From Lunularia cruciata (taxonomy: Eukaryota > Streptophyta > Marchantiopsida > Lunulariales > Lunulariaceae), in the NCBI GenBank assembly GCA_948567375.1, contig OX419755.1, positions 61,019,945 through 61,083,944 of the forward strand: 64,000 bases of DNA, in the 5' to 3' direction. Positions 20,772-35,000 of the stretch are shown piece by piece; within the stretch, counting starts at the first letter, position 1; every line of letters starts with the position of its first letter. Made by a program: the position numbers and the translations under genes. Below the pieces are notes generated by a model. The model searched no databases and was not told where the DNA came from. It saw only the letters and a program-made list of their open reading frames with translations.

Positions 20772-22832
20772 TACTTGTGTCATAAATTACTATTTATTTA
20801 TTTAGGAGTTGTAAAAAAAAAGAAGATCCAAATGAGCAATATCTTTTTGAGATCTTTAGATACGGAAAAGGCAAGTGAAAGTTCATATTAAAAACAGAAC
20901 CTGATATGGTTTCAAGATAAATGAATAATATTCCTCAAAGTTCAACAACTTTGGAATCGTTCAGTATATTTCTCCAAAAGTAAATGAAAGTATGATCTAA
21001 ATTAGATATATATTGGTTGCATGTGAAAGAGTAAAAAGAGCAAAGCAGAAAATTACAAAGAAATATATAGAAATGAGGTATACACATACAAATACACAAA
21101 TAAACAGTTTTATGCAAGAAAAGATAAATCTGTATGAAAAGATATAAAATACAGATAGTAAAATATTTGGCTTTTAACCAGAAAGTACTATCTAAAAAGG
21201 TCAAAGAAGAAAGATTAAGACTTGTTCAATTACGTGGGTACATATTATCCTTGTAGTTTTCGTACTTCTGTTTTTATTCAAAGTTGAATAGTTGTGCAAG
21301 CAAGTGAGATTGCTCTATATACTTGGTTGTTAAGTGGACATATATAACTTACGAATGACTGAATTTTATTGAAAGTTACTTCAATATCTATTGGACCTTG
21401 TTACCTTTGGCTATAATTGATCTACTTTCGTAGGTTCAATTTACATATTCCCTTTTTGGCTTTATTTTATCATATGTAGTGAACAATAAAAGGATTTGTG
21501 GACTTATACTCATGATTCCGGTGATCTACACTGTGTATTAAATTTACATTAATTACTCCTTTACATTTATTTAATTTTCCGTTATTTTTGTCACCTTTCT
21601 ACTAAAATGATTGAGATCTGGAAAAAGAGTAGGTCACGTTTGATTTTGTGTAAGTTCTCTCTAGGTACATTTTATTTTTGTGTAAGCTCGGTCTAGGTTC
21701 AATTGCATTTGTTTTGATGCTTGGTGTATTTGCTCTTACAATCTAAGCAATTTGCATGAAGATTTGACGTTCTAAATACATGATTATTTGAGTAATGAAT
21801 TTCATGATAATAAAATGGCATCGGGAAAACATGAACACTAAAGATTAGTCACAGATTATGTCATAGCCACCTTTATTGCATCAACAGATTTATGTAATAC
21901 ATCCTGAAATGGATAACATTGTTCGTTGTGTACCTTTTAAAAAATTGTTTGATAATCCTTGAACAATGATTTTGGAAAAATAGAAAGGTCTTGACGTAAT
22001 AAATCCAATCCAGATCTAAACATAAAAAGTCCAAGTGTACTATTCTTGAATGAACTAGTATACTGCATGATAAAGATCCTGACTTTTGAAACAATAAAAT
22101 ACTTTTTTGTAGCCAATGTGCTAGACTTCATAGAGTCCCTGGAGTTCCCTATAGTGAGGGAAACTACTAAGTGCACATGCACTAGTCTAGTCCTCGAAGG
22201 GTTCCGGCGGAAAGTACAATTCGTCCCGGCAGATTTGTGGAACTTCTTGTATGTACTGATTTCCCGTCAAGAATGGAACAGGGTAGTTTTGGAGCATTCT
22301 CTCGGAAAGAGCGGATGATTCTCGAGAACTGCTCGTGAAGTCCAGTAGATCCAGTGCTCCCACAGAAATTAAACCGGTTGTCGCCGGGCACTGTCGATTC
22401 CCTCAGTGACAGAGTTCCATAGCCCATGCATATTCTGCGGATGGATATATGAAATAGCACATCCGTTTTGTCAGTTCGGGGACAGTGGCGAGAGGTATTG
22501 CGTGTAAAGGAGGCGGAAAACTAGAATTCCCCTGTTTCCGAACGCCTATGTCTGTAAGAGATGTGGAGAAGCAGAGAAGGTGATAATTCGCGTAAGGAGG
22601 CCGACGACAGTATCGCCATCTTTCCCGGATCTGCAGACGAAATAAAGAGACGATCTAATGCAGAGACAGCGCTGCAGATTCGGTAGCCCAAAGCATTCGA
22701 CGGGTGTGAGGTGTTGCGAATACTGTTGGTCTGCTTGCAAGGGAGGATGATCATGGAGAGGACTTGGATAGTATGATTGCTTTGGCGGAGCGAAGAAGAA
22801 GAAGAACAGCAACAACAAAAGGGAAGAAAGGA
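19591..22832. other. AT-rich intergenic DNA, then RELCH-like gene upstream region
   Basis: 19591-22100 is AT-rich with no gene seen. Small direct repeats occur (TACTAGTTTGTAAA at 19591 and near 19834; a TTTGTGTAAG...TCTAGGT pair near 21643 and 21676). From about 22100 base composition becomes balanced, and this part probably holds the promoter and 5' UTR of the gene starting at 22850. Confidence 0.6.
20702..20766. repeat. (TA)n microsatellite
   Basis: About 32 uninterrupted AT dinucleotides. Confidence 0.98.
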
Positions 22833-22868
22833 TATGGTGGACATCGATTATGGAGTCAGAGAAGGCTA
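22833..22868 (+). promoter_or_regulatory. Short upstream ORF overlapping the RELCH-like start codon
   Basis: ATG at 22833 opens an 11-codon frame ending TAG at 22866-22868, out of frame with and overlapping the main ATG at 22850. If it is within the mRNA it could reduce initiation at the main start. Confidence 0.4.
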
Positions 22869-25800
22869 GCACACGTAATGTGGTGATCGATTTCTTGTTA
22901 CAGGAACATTATCTGCTTACTGCCTTCGAGCTTTATCATGAACTCTTGGAAGATGGACAGGGTGGAGCTGCCTCGAAGCTGCATTCTTTCTTCTCTGACA
23001 CAGAGATGTTCCCCACCGAGCAGATGCAGGCCCTTCAAGGTGATTAGGCTGGTTGCATTTCACATTGTAAAAATTGAATTGGCAGCAAATCTTCCCGATC
23101 AGTTTTGGTGTTTGAAAACGATTTGAATGCAACTTGTATCTGACTGTTATTGCCTTGGTATCAAATCGAGCGAGTGCTTGGAGGTCCGATCTCGACCATC
23201 CTGGTACCGAGAGAGCGAGAGAACTACTGCACATTAAAATCATAGATCCTTTGCTCCTTAGGTTGAAATTTTTAGTTCCTGTAAGTTAGCGTTTTGTCCA
23301 TTGCGTCAAAGCCATTTGCTCGATATTTAGGTGGATGAAGTGGGTAATATTAGCTGTTGCTAGCTGCTTGTATGAACATTCGAGTCATGAGCACGTCTTT
23401 TATCTACCTGTATTGAGAACCCTTATCGATCTTATGTAACTTTTCAGCAACTAATAGTACCTACGTGTTTCAAGCTACGAAAGTTCACAGGCTGATAGAA
23501 ACGGACCAGCTTTCCTAATACCATATCGCTCGAAACTGTGAAAGAATCTACTCCAGTCCTCCTAAATTTATACTGTTATTTAGACGGGAAACCGTGAGGT
23601 TTACACTCTTCAGACGTGTGATCATCCTCTTTAACGAGATTCATTTTCAGTGAATTATTTGTAAGAAGTAAGAAATCCGAAAATTTGACACTTTTTTAGC
23701 AGGTATTGATGCACAGCAACTAGCCGATGAGAAGGAAGCAGCCATTGAAAGAGCAGCAGTCACCGAGTACGAGCTGAGGTTGGCCCGAGAGGACATCAAG
23801 AGTTTGCAGGAAAAGTTGGAGAGGCGAGCTGAAAATGCAGCTATTAGTTCTAGTAAGAAATTTCTTGTTGCAATTATTATCAGTTTCAATTTGTGCTGGT
23901 ACTCCTGTTCAATCTGTATACGGGCTGTATTATGTCAAAGAGACAATCATACTTCTCTTGATTTCTTGTCCTCCTATAGATTCATATGGTTTGTTTTTCA
24001 TCGTGATTGAGTTGGAGGCATAGGATACGGACACGGTTGGACTTGGTCCGGACTTCATCACTCCTAGTTCTCGCGGTTGCTGTACCTCGATGTTGACAAA
24101 AATGTCAATATTAATCCTAATGTTAGCTGTCTTCACAGCGGACTCTGCACTCCCTAGTGCCGAAGAGCAAGTTGCTGCTCTACTTAAGAAAAGGAGCTGC
24201 AGAGATCTAGGTCCACTTGGAGATGGAGATAGAACCGATCTTAATTGTGCAGTCAAGGAATATCTCGTTGCGGCAGGGTACAAGTTGACTGCGATGACAT
24301 TTTATGAAGAGGTAAGGGGTCGGATATTTTGATCGCTGGAACAGCTCGTGAGAATTTCTGTTTGATTTGTGAACTGTTGCAGATACAGTTTCTCTAAATG
24401 AGAAACTGCTACTAATGTTTTTTCTTCCGACTCAACTTACATAAAGTTACCACGTTACCATGATGGGTTAATGGTTTAGGTGGGGGATCAAGATATGAAC
24501 CACTGGCGGAACCAGGCTGCCCATGTACCAGACGCGTTGCGCAGATACTATCTTTCCTTTCTTGCATCAACTGTGGACGCAGCAGAGGTGAGCATAAGTT
24601 TGCTTAGTTTTATCTCTTGGGTTGCTGCTGCGGACGTTGGTTCTAGCCATTACATTTTCACTGTCGTATGCTGCGTTTGTTGCGGATATCAGGAGAGGTC
24701 GTTAATACTATCTGAAAATGAGTCACTTCTGAAAGACAAGGAAGTATCAGACAAAGAGATTTTATCTCTTACGAAGACGCTGGAAACTACCAGGAGGGAC
24801 GGTAAAGAGAAAGATAGACAAGTAAGACCTTAACCACGGCTGTACTGATGTTGATTCTCAAAACTTTTAAATGTACTGGAAAGCTTATCTCCCCCTAGGA
24901 TGACAAGGTATTACTGGCATTCAAACTTTTTAAACGTCGATGTCTTTCTTGATGCATTGATCAGTTATGGAGGATATATTGGGACAATTTGTTGCTCGAC
25001 TCTTTGTAGGTGTCCTGCTGTCTTCTGTGATTTTTGCAAATACTTTTTCTCGGGGAGAGGGAGCAGTAGGAAAAGGCACGTGCTTTTGCTTTTCACGTTG
25101 CATGTGTTGTGTATTACTGGTTTTGCTGTTCAATTGATTTTTCTTCAAATTTTGTTAGATTCGCCAATTGAAGGAGTCTCTGGAGCAGGCTCAGAAGGAG
25201 CTGAATGTCAACAGGGCCGAAATGACTGCACTGAAACTTGAGTTGGAATTTATGATTTCTAGTCGAGGTCAAGAAAGACAACAGGAGACGGAAAATTTGC
25301 CAGCAGTGGAGGAAAGACAGATGGACGACGAAGATAAAGCAGCTGAGTCAACTGCAGCGGAGGAAGTAGTTAGTGAAGGTACAGTGGTTCCTTCTGGATC
25401 TACATCTTCTTTGACAGATATGAACGAAGAGAGTACAAATCTACCTGGAGTTATCACCAATGGTCCTGCAGAAAGCAGGGAGGAGGGAGGATACAAAAAT
25501 ATGCTGACTTCGGAGGAGCTCGATTCACAGGATAGTAGAAGAGAAACCGACGAGAAGCATGACATAGTAAGTCTTTTATGCAGACTTCTATATTTTGGAT
25601 TCCTTGCCGCTATGTAGTTTGCAAAGTAAAACTGCAGTATTGGGTGGTCATTTCAGTAGGATCTTGTGAAGGAAGCTATCCCTGCTGGTCATGGTCAATG
25701 CTTCCAGGTTACGTTTACTTATACTTTCATTCGCTCAGATGTTCGTTGTCTTGTATACATTACATATCTTGCATCTCATTTGCATTCAATGAGTTCTGGA

Positions 25801-28800
25801 TCTCCCGTTCATGAAATGGCTTCTGTCCTCATTTCTCCATATCCTTGCTGGTCAAGACTCACGTTGCATTGCTGTAAATCTCTGACTATGTCATGGATGA
25901 TTCTCAGGAACTGCAGACCGTCCAAGTACTTGCCGATGCTTTGCCAAAGATCGTCCCTTACGTTCTTATAAATCATCGCGAGGTTGGTGTTATACTTGGT
26001 GCAAGTTGTATGCGATAATGTATGACTCCTTTCTTTCACATATTTATTCACTAGTGTTGTATTAACCTAACAATTATTTTCTCTGCATGACTTCGCTATC
26101 TAATCAAGAGGATCTTGTCTGCAAGTGCTGCTCTTAGATAAATTTGATGCTAACGGGGCTGGATTTCAAGTTCTGCGCGTACATAATCTATTGGTATCAA
26201 CATGAATATATACGAAATCTCCTTAGACTGACACTCTGTGCCCATCTTGAAAACATGTGACAATCACAACTTTGAAGGAGTTGTTACCACTTATCATGTG
26301 TGCGATTGAGCGTCACCCAGAGAACACTGTTCGGGATTCACTCACACACACTTTATTCAATCTAATCAAGAGACCCGATGAACAACAACGGCGAGTCATT
26401 ATGGATGTGAGTTCCAGCGAACACCTTAAGCGTTTCAAGTCAAGTTGGGAATGGACATGCCCTCTTATTAGGAACACTATCATTAAGTCATGAAGTCACA
26501 AGCTAGTACTACTGTCATGAGGATTTAGGCATAGGTGCTAGTAGTATTCATTTTGAGTACTTCCACTTTGTGTGAACCAGGTATGCAATTAGTGCCTATG
26601 TTAACTTACTGCTGATATCAGATCTATGTAGAATCTCTAGACTACACTCCATTGAGGCTGCCACATCTTTAACTCAAGATGCTTCCGAACAACCAGAACT
26701 TGCATACGCAGAAGTTGTTTGTTTCTTGTTTTAGCCATGAGCATTCGGTTAGTTCATATCTCTTGCACTGTTTACTGACATTAATTTCACTACGTCTGGA
26801 CGTGTGTACTTACTTACGTACTGACATTATGTCATCTACATTATCATGGTGTTATAGGCATGCGTCTCCTTAGCGAGGAACGTTGGAGACATTCGATCTG
26901 AAACAGAGCTACTTCCTCAGTGCTGGGAACAGGTTAGTTTGTACTGCTGATACTATATTGCAGTGATTTTCTACGTGGCAACCAAATTGTCTTATTTAAC
27001 CAGGAACTGTTCTGATTAGACACCAGGTGCAGATTTTTCTACTGCATCAACGTATGCGTCTCTAGGTTCCTTCACCCGGTATATACATCAAAATTCAGTT
27101 GAACAATATGATCTCGGTTCTTGAGTTGCACGCTATGCATGTGTCCTCATAGTGGAGGTTATTCTGAAGCACCGAGCAGCCTGTCTGTCAATATGACAAC
27201 CAAGACGATTGATTCTTGTGTTGCTGTGTAATACAGATCAATCATAAGTACGAGGAGCGAAGAATATTGGTGGCCCAATCTTGTGGGGAACTAGGGCAGT
27301 TTGTGAGAGCTGAGATGCGTCCATCATTAATTCTTTCCATCATCCAGCAACTAATTGAGGATGAGGCTATGGTAGTGCGAGAGGCTGCCGCTCAGAACTT
27401 AGCCCTTCTACTGCCACTTTTCCCCGACTTGGACAAGTTTTTCAAGGTCAGCCTTGCTAAGGGAGCAAACATGGAGCAGAAAACTGCCTTCTCCAAAAGA
27501 TGGGTGGCAAAGTAAGCACCTAGATGTGATGTTAAAAAAATGTGAAATATCTATTCTCTAGGTCGATAGCTTTAATCATAAGCATCCAATACTTACAACA
27601 GTAATACAACTCTCCGACAAGAAACGTTGGAGCGTGGTAGTTACTTCCTACCAGAGGAGATCTTTGTAGTCTGTCGATGACAGTATGGATAATCTGCCAT
27701 CTCACGGGGATGACTTGCTTGACTTTAGGTGGAAGAGCTCGTGTTTCAGCTGGTTTGTGATCCGGCCGGTATCGTTGTTGAGGCCTCCCTGGAGAAGTTG
27801 ATCCCAGCGGTAGTCACATGGGCAAAGCCTGAGAAGCAGCTTATTCACCATCTTCTGAGTGCCCTTCTCTCTCGTCTCCTGGGCTCTGTACAGGTATCAC
27901 ACTTTGTGCTAGATTTTGGATCGTCAATTTTGCGTAGACTTCAGGACGTTCCGCGGTCTATTGAATAAGTTACTGGAACTCTTCATGAGCATTATTGCTG
28001 CTGTCAGTTACTTTTGTTTATAAGGTCCAGACTTCAAAAATCAAAATGACGTCCTAAGTGCCACCCAATGGGACCTGCAGTCTTCTAATGTCATGACTCC
28101 AACTGGCTGTTTGCAGCGATGTCCGCCTGTATCAGGTGTACAGGATTCTATGGAGTTTCAACTTCGTATACTTGGAGAAAGAGAACGATGGGTTTCAGAT
28201 GTGTTGTTGCGGATGTTGACGCAGCTTCTACCAGAAGTCCGTCGTGTTGCCATGGAAAGCTGTCCATTTCCAGATATATTTCCAGAGGAGGAAGAGGAGG
28301 CCTTCTTTTCAGATGAACTTTTGGGTTTATATGCAAGGTAAGACTTTGGAGCTGATAATACTATTCTCAAGAGGGAACCACATGATGGTCTCATGCCGGG
28401 GGTTATCTGGATTCCTTCCCCCTAGAAATTATTCACCTTTTGAGTGGATGTTCGCTAGTTGCCTTTGACAAGGAAGGTGAGGAAGCTCAGGAATTTCTTA
28501 TCTAATTAAGCCCGTTTAGCTTTATTTATGCCTAGTTATTTGGATTCCACACAAGTAGCAGTGGACCGATGGGTGCATCTGTTCGTTGTTGAGTTTCAAG
28601 TTGCCGAAACTTATATCAAATATTGTTGTTTACTTTGCTGATTTGAAGGGCAAACCTGGAGTGGCCCGATTTTGATTGGCTCCCTGAGGATTGTTTTCCA
28701 GCTCTGCTGCATCTAGCTTGTATGCTCCCTCCCAGGGAAGAGGGTTTGCGCTCGCGATTGGCCAAGGTTTCTACACTCCCCGCTTTTTTTCATGTTTGTT

Positions 28801-31800
28801 CCATTCTCCTACTATTCGTTTCTACCCTTTTTTTTACATATGTTGTCTTTGTCGACATAGTAAATATATTATTGTCTTCTTCAAAGAGCAATGATGCTGC
28901 AAACCGTCAATTTAGAGAGTAATATCTCTGCTTATCATCAGTGGTTTACGTGCATGATTATAACTGTCAAGGATTGCTATCTATCCTGATGAGGTGTCTT
29001 ATTTCCCCTGCCTTGAATTTTTGATGGTTCTATTGGTACCCCAAGGCCTTTTGATTCATGATTTCCTCTAAGTAATTCAATGAATGCCTCTTGATTAACT
29101 TCAGCTCGTTTGACACAGCTGCTCGTGAGTGCGAGTAATTTGTTTGGCGGGGAATACGTAATGTCAATCATACTGCCCATCTTCCTGATGGCCGCTGGTG
29201 ATTACGCTGATACGTCGCACTTGTCATCCCGGCTGGCAAACAGAATTAAGGGTAAGATGCAAGTTTTATCGTTGTGTGGATAATTGCCGAACCTGAATGG
29301 TTCCAGTGATCCTTCCAGTATTTAGATACATATTTCAGCAAGGGTCGGCCCAACTAATAGGATATAAACGGGCCGGCCCGTTGATGGGTCCACTGGTAAA
29401 CTTTGATGGGATTCTGCGTTTTGGTCGGGAAAGGTAGTCCATGCGACTGCTACACGTATCATGAATTGATTGGAGTGCCAGATTCTGAGGAGGTGACATT
29501 ATGTTTCCTAAGGCTACGAGCGGTCGTTGGTTCTGGTTGCAGGTTTTAAGCCTTTGACACCTAGAGCGGAGCAGTTAGCGAGAACGTGTGTTCTACCACT
29601 ACTTCTTGCTGGGGTGTACGGTGCTTCGAATATGAAAGAAGGTTACCTTGCGGAGTACTTGAAGAATTTAGTTTTGCAGTCTAGTGTGAAGCAAGGGGCT
29701 TGGACACCTGTTCACACACCTGAACTGATTGACGCAGTGAGATTTCTCTGGTATAATATTTACTGTTATTTAGTGTGTTTCATACAAAATGTCTAGTCAA
29801 AGCTCGATATTTTTTGAGCTTGGGTCAAATATGTCTCCAGTATGCTTCACAAACAACAAACCTCATTGCTCTGGTTGGACATGTTGAGTTTTGAAACCAG
29901 AAACCGTGGATGTGATGTTACTTTCAACCAGGATCAAATGTAAATGCATAGCTTCTTAAAGTTGTACAGATTATCCCGGAATTCTAGCAGTATGGCGTCT
30001 GGTTGCTCTGCAGATTTCGCTTGTGGTAGAGAAGCTGTAAACGAAGATCTACACCTTGTTGTCAGAGTAATTTTCTTAGCAAGTGACTAGTTCCAAGTTT
30101 GGAAGGACAGGTCAGGGTGAAGTTATTGAAGTTACTTCCTTTCCATGCCTTCTGATGTACTATGAGGAGCAGTTGGCCTAGACTCATCAACTTTCCTCTG
30201 CAGCACGTTCGACCAACAACATACAGTTATCGTCAGTGTATTATGGGAGCTAGTGGTGAATCCAACTGCAAATGTTAAATCTACAGCTGCTGTGCTTTTC
30301 AAAGCACTCGTAAGTCTCCTCTTTATGTATTCTTTATCCAGTTCACAAATGCATTCCAAAGGAATGTAGGTATTGCTGTGTAGTTGTTCAGTTTCTCAAA
30401 TAACTGATACATCTACTTCATTGGTATAACCCTTACATACGGCCTGCAGGTTCCGTACGTGGACTTGAAGCTAGCTCAACAGCAAGTTTTACCAGCCTTG
30501 GTTACATTAGGATCAGATCCAAATCTGGACGTAAAGTATTCCAGCATCGAGGCTTTTGGCACTGTCGCTCAGCATTTCAAAGATGAAACGGTAAGCTCGA
30601 AGAACGAGTAAGTTGCTCATTAAATGGTTACATTGAACCTTTTTGAGTCTATATTTTGACATCCTCGATGTCAAGGGGGCCTGTCTATCCAGGAATTAAG
30701 AAGATGGTGATAGTATATTCCTCGAACTGTAACCGCTCAGCTAACTCCTGAAGCTTCTGCTCAGTTACGTGCAAATTATGCGCCGTATTGCTTGGTCCAG
30801 CTACCGATTTTCTTGACACCTTCTTGCTTAACAAGGGAATATTCTTTACGGGATTTTGTCTGTCAATCCTTCACAATCTGTGAGAATGTTCCGTTCTTTT
30901 ATCTTGGCCCTTTACAAACTTGATATCAAATTTCTACATGTTGTTCACTTAGCTAACGCGGGGTCTAGCTTTATTTTTTCTGTCGGGCACCTATTCTGAG
31001 TTCAATCTGCCCTTCTCTCAATGCCGCCTCGTGTTTGACGGTGTAAAGTGTAACGCTGGAAATGCCCATCTGAGGATTTTGCAGGTTGTTGATAAGATTC
31101 GGGTGCAAATGGATGCCTTTCTGGACGACGGAGATCATGAAGGAACCGTCGCTGTCATGCGAGCCCTTGCTGCCGCTGTACCCCATACAACTCTTAGTCT
31201 TCGTGATTATATCCTTTTGCGCCTACTTAGGTGTAGTAGTATACCTTTGATTTATTCATCTATTTCTCATTTTCAATCTACAATTATTGGGTCGTAAGAG
31301 AAGCGTTGAGGTTGTAACTACTCGACTTGGATAGGCTGCCGTTCCTTTTCAGTGTGCTGATGATGGACTCAAAGTGAAACTTGACCACGAAGATACATTT
31401 GTTGCAAAAGCTGGCCATGCTGTCCGCAGCAAATACACAGGGGACAACGTTGATACGCAGGCGCGAAAAAGTAGACGTTTTCTGTGAGGCTATACGAGCT
31501 CTGGACGCCACAGGTATTCCTCAACTCTTCTCGGACATGAAGCTAAATTCACACTAAGGATTTGGAAGTTGCAAGACGTAGTGTATATGTCAGGCTAACA
31601 TATCTAGAGTTTGCTGTTATAAGATGTTCATTCATGATGGATGTGACTGGCACGCTTTTAGATCCAGAAGAATTTTGTACTGACCCAAAAGGTCTTGTTG
31701 CAGAAATCTCTGCAGCGAATGTGAAGGATTTGCTTCTTCCTACTATTCAGAATTTGTTGAAAGACACAGATGCTCTGGATCCTGCTCACAAGGAAGCATT

Positions 31801-32047
31801 AGAAGTTATGCAGAGAGAGAGATCTGGAGGCCGCTTGGAGTCACTAAGCAAACACCTTAAGAAAACCTCAATGGGAGGTTTGTTTGGGGAAGGAGGGTAC
31901 CTAAGTGCCCCAGGTTCTCCAAGCAGCGCTACAGCTTCAGCCCCTGATAGTCCCCAACCAGCGCCGTTACCACAGCAGCCAGAAGAAGGTCGGCTCAAGC
32001 GCATGATGCGAGCAAATTTTGGAGAAATGATAAGAGGCAAGAGCTAG
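22850..32047 (+). CDS. RELCH: LisH and HEAT-repeat protein, RELCH/KIAA1468 homologue (21 exons, 1123 aa)
   Basis: Exons by eye: 22850-23039, 23703-23852, 24139-24311, 24480-24587, 24693-24821, 25159-25566, 25660-25707, 25908-25982, 26278-26406, 26858-26932, 27237-27446, 27729-27893, 28117-28337, 28649-28766, 29119-29251, 29543-29750, 30204-30309, 30450-30590, 31085-31230, 31461-31513, 31662-32047. They total 3372 bases, in frame, with GT-AG borders. The protein has a LisH motif (about 8-40), a second LisH-like motif (147-171, LNCAVKEYL..GYKLTAMTFYEE), coiled coil (about 80-110 and 210-310), an acidic linker, and HEAT-type helical repeats (about 405-1060, with RDSLTHTLFNLIKRPDEQQR and LLVAQSCGEL-like runs). 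Plant homologues have the same order and similar length (about 1180 aa). In animals RELCH acts at recycling endosomes with Rab11 and OSBP in cholesterol transfer; the plant role is not established. The joins at 31230/31461 and the weak acceptor at 29118 are the least certain. Confidence 0.9.
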
Positions 32048-35000
32048 GAATTGACTTACAGTCCTATCCAGTTTCTGGACTGCTTTGGCGACCAATAACC
32101 AGATGGAGGAAAATGAACACCAATCACTGGTGGAAGCCTGCTTCATTGCCGTCGTTTTGACAAAACTTTATGCTCTTCGTACATTGAACCTGACGTGGAT
32201 GCTGTCAAAAACTCTATCAAGGAGACGTCTATCAGAGTTGAACAGAGGGTTGAGCATGGAAAGTTCTCCAGATCAGACCTATATCGATAGTCATGACCAA
32301 CTGTTAGGTGGCCGCCTCTCATATCTAGGGACGTAGCTCGTACCATAATTTCGCTATGAACATATATATTTTTGTCTGTCCCACACAAGTCTTCTGTTAG
32401 TATCACATGAGTAAATAATTTGATCATGATACCATATTCTCCCTTAACATCTCAGAACTGATTACTTTTTGGACTTTGGATTTTGTTTTTATATTGTTGA
32501 ATGCGTATGTCTTTTAACATTTAGTGCATTCAAAACTCCAAGACCTTTGAGACAGTTTCAAAAAGAAGCCAATTATACGCACAGCTTCTGCCCCTCCCTC
32601 TATAGGTTCACTTTACCTTTTTGTCTGTCTATCTCGTCTGGTACGGAACCAAGCAGGCCATACCTAGGAATCAAGTACATAGTCTGTTCAACTTCCTCCC
32701 TGTACCCCTGCCCGTAGGTAGGGATGCGGAATGGGATTCAAGGTTTCCCTTCCACTATTTTAATTCAGTTCTTCTCAAATAGATTGCGCGCTCATGCTAC
32801 CCACTTTGTTCGCCGTGGGCAATCAACCAACGAGAGTGCAACAAGGAACATCTTGAAGTTGTTGGCGGAAGAACGAGTCCTCGATTTTGGAGAAGTCCGA
32901 AAATGGTGAGTACTCACCAAATCTGTTGGACCTTGCCGGAAACGCCAAAAGAATGATGTAACGGTAGAAAGTAGTGTGTGTACTCTCTAGTGAGGTCTAG
33001 CAAATGCAAGCAAAGAGAAGAGATTAAATTCCGCACAAGTTAATGTCAGTAAAGCGAAGTGATCGCAAGTGATGCAACAACCGAAAGAGGGTTTGAAGCT
33101 CCATCAAGCTCCCAACAAGTGTCACTGACTCCTACTTTCACTCGAAGAACGAAAGCGATATTTCCTATTTATATTTATGCTTTCACTAGAAGAACGAACT
33201 CGATCTTTCCAGGCATCAATTACAACAAGACATATGCGTGATAAGGAAGGCCGTTGAACAATATAACCTATCTAGGTGTCCGTCGGCAAAAGTGAATTTT
33301 CTTGAAGTCCACAAAAAGCAGAATGCTCTATTTTGTTGATTTCCCCACCTCGACCAATGTAGCTCAAGACTTTAGCGCGAAAGTAGTGCCCATCCTTTCA
33401 AATCATAAATAGGCAGTTCTCGCCAGAACTCGTCGCACTTTGTAGTCAGACAATGTAGTAGTCCTCTAAGAGAGAACACTTCAGAATGTCTTTGAGGCCA
33501 CAATCATTCTTTTCGTCTACTTTCCCTAGAGTTTATACAGAAGACTTCACTCACTCATTCATTCATGCGAGCAAAATGAAGGAGCCTCATGATGAGATTC
33601 AGCAAAAGCCCAAAAAAGTTTTGATCGTGGTAATATCTGTCCGCTCTGGTTTGTTCAAGACACGGTTCCGAGACTCACCAGAATTTTCAGAGCCTTCCAT
33701 CTGGAGAGACAATAAAGGACAACTCTTTTGAGATAAGATTTGCTTTTCCACGTATGACTCCGTTATAGAAAGTCTGCGAAACGCTCATCGGTGCTTCATG
33801 TTGACATGAGAATCCATGTAATAAACAACTACTACAATGCATATCAAAATTGTACACAATTGCTTTCTATTCATGTCGGCAGAGGATTTCGTGTACGAGT
33901 TCCAGTATTGTACTTGATTAAATCTGGCACGATAATATTCAGAGGATAAGAGCCGCCGAGCGACGACCGTAAAAATTCCACTTAATGTGAATGTGTTATT
34001 CTATTGTTCACTTTGGGGGCTTCATGGATGCTTAGTGGAGCACTTTCTCCCTGCGAATACTTTCTCGTCCACTCCTCTTTACCAAAGCATAGTGGAGAAC
34101 CTTGCTCCACTAAGCTTGCAGACAACTTGAACGATTTTGGGTAAGTGAAAGATATGACCATCATCATGAGATGGACCCACGACCGGTAAAATTAAAGACA
34201 AGAGCATCTTCACGTGGTGCTCTCGGCTTTTAGGTTCTCCGAGTTCTAGATTTTCTTCGAAAGATCACTTTCTTTTCAAAAGGAAACGCCATAATTTGAA
34301 AGTATAATGCTTTTTCAGAACTCTGGCCACAATAAATGGACTTTCAATCATCTTCTCGTAACTTTCAGAATCGTAGTGGGCTTTAACCTAATTAGAGAAG
34401 ATCTCATACAACGTTAATATCCACATCAAGGTTATCGATTGCCAGATATGTATCGGATGTCAGTTTTTTTAAGATCTTGATATTCCTCAAGGGCTAAAAT
34501 GGAGAAAGCATAGAGGTAGGAACACATCAACGGCAAGCACTTCGATGACTACATACGTCATCGACATTGCAAGCGATTCTTATCTAATACTCCCAACGGA
34601 GACCTTTGGAAACAATAACTACGGCGATGAATGAACTATACCGATATCCTAGAAGTTGTGGATAATACAGGATGTTGTGGGAGCCTCAAGATATTCATGC
34701 CTATTATTCGTAAAAGGAACTGTATGCAATAGCCAAAAAAGCGTCTACATTCCAGTTACTGCATCCGTGGCATCGACTGGCCCTGAGTCAACTTCCTAAG
34801 TACAATCCACCAGCTGGTACTCTAAATCACAAGGATAGCAATCTACTGATAGCCGCACTTATAGTTTGCTACACTTTTAGTCATTGACTTGAGGGCTGCA
34901 CCAGAAATGGACACAAGGCACACATACAACGCCTGCAACTGAGGCAAAGGCTCACGCGAGAAACATTAGGGGAGCTTCTCGCTCTACTTTGTTTGCAACG

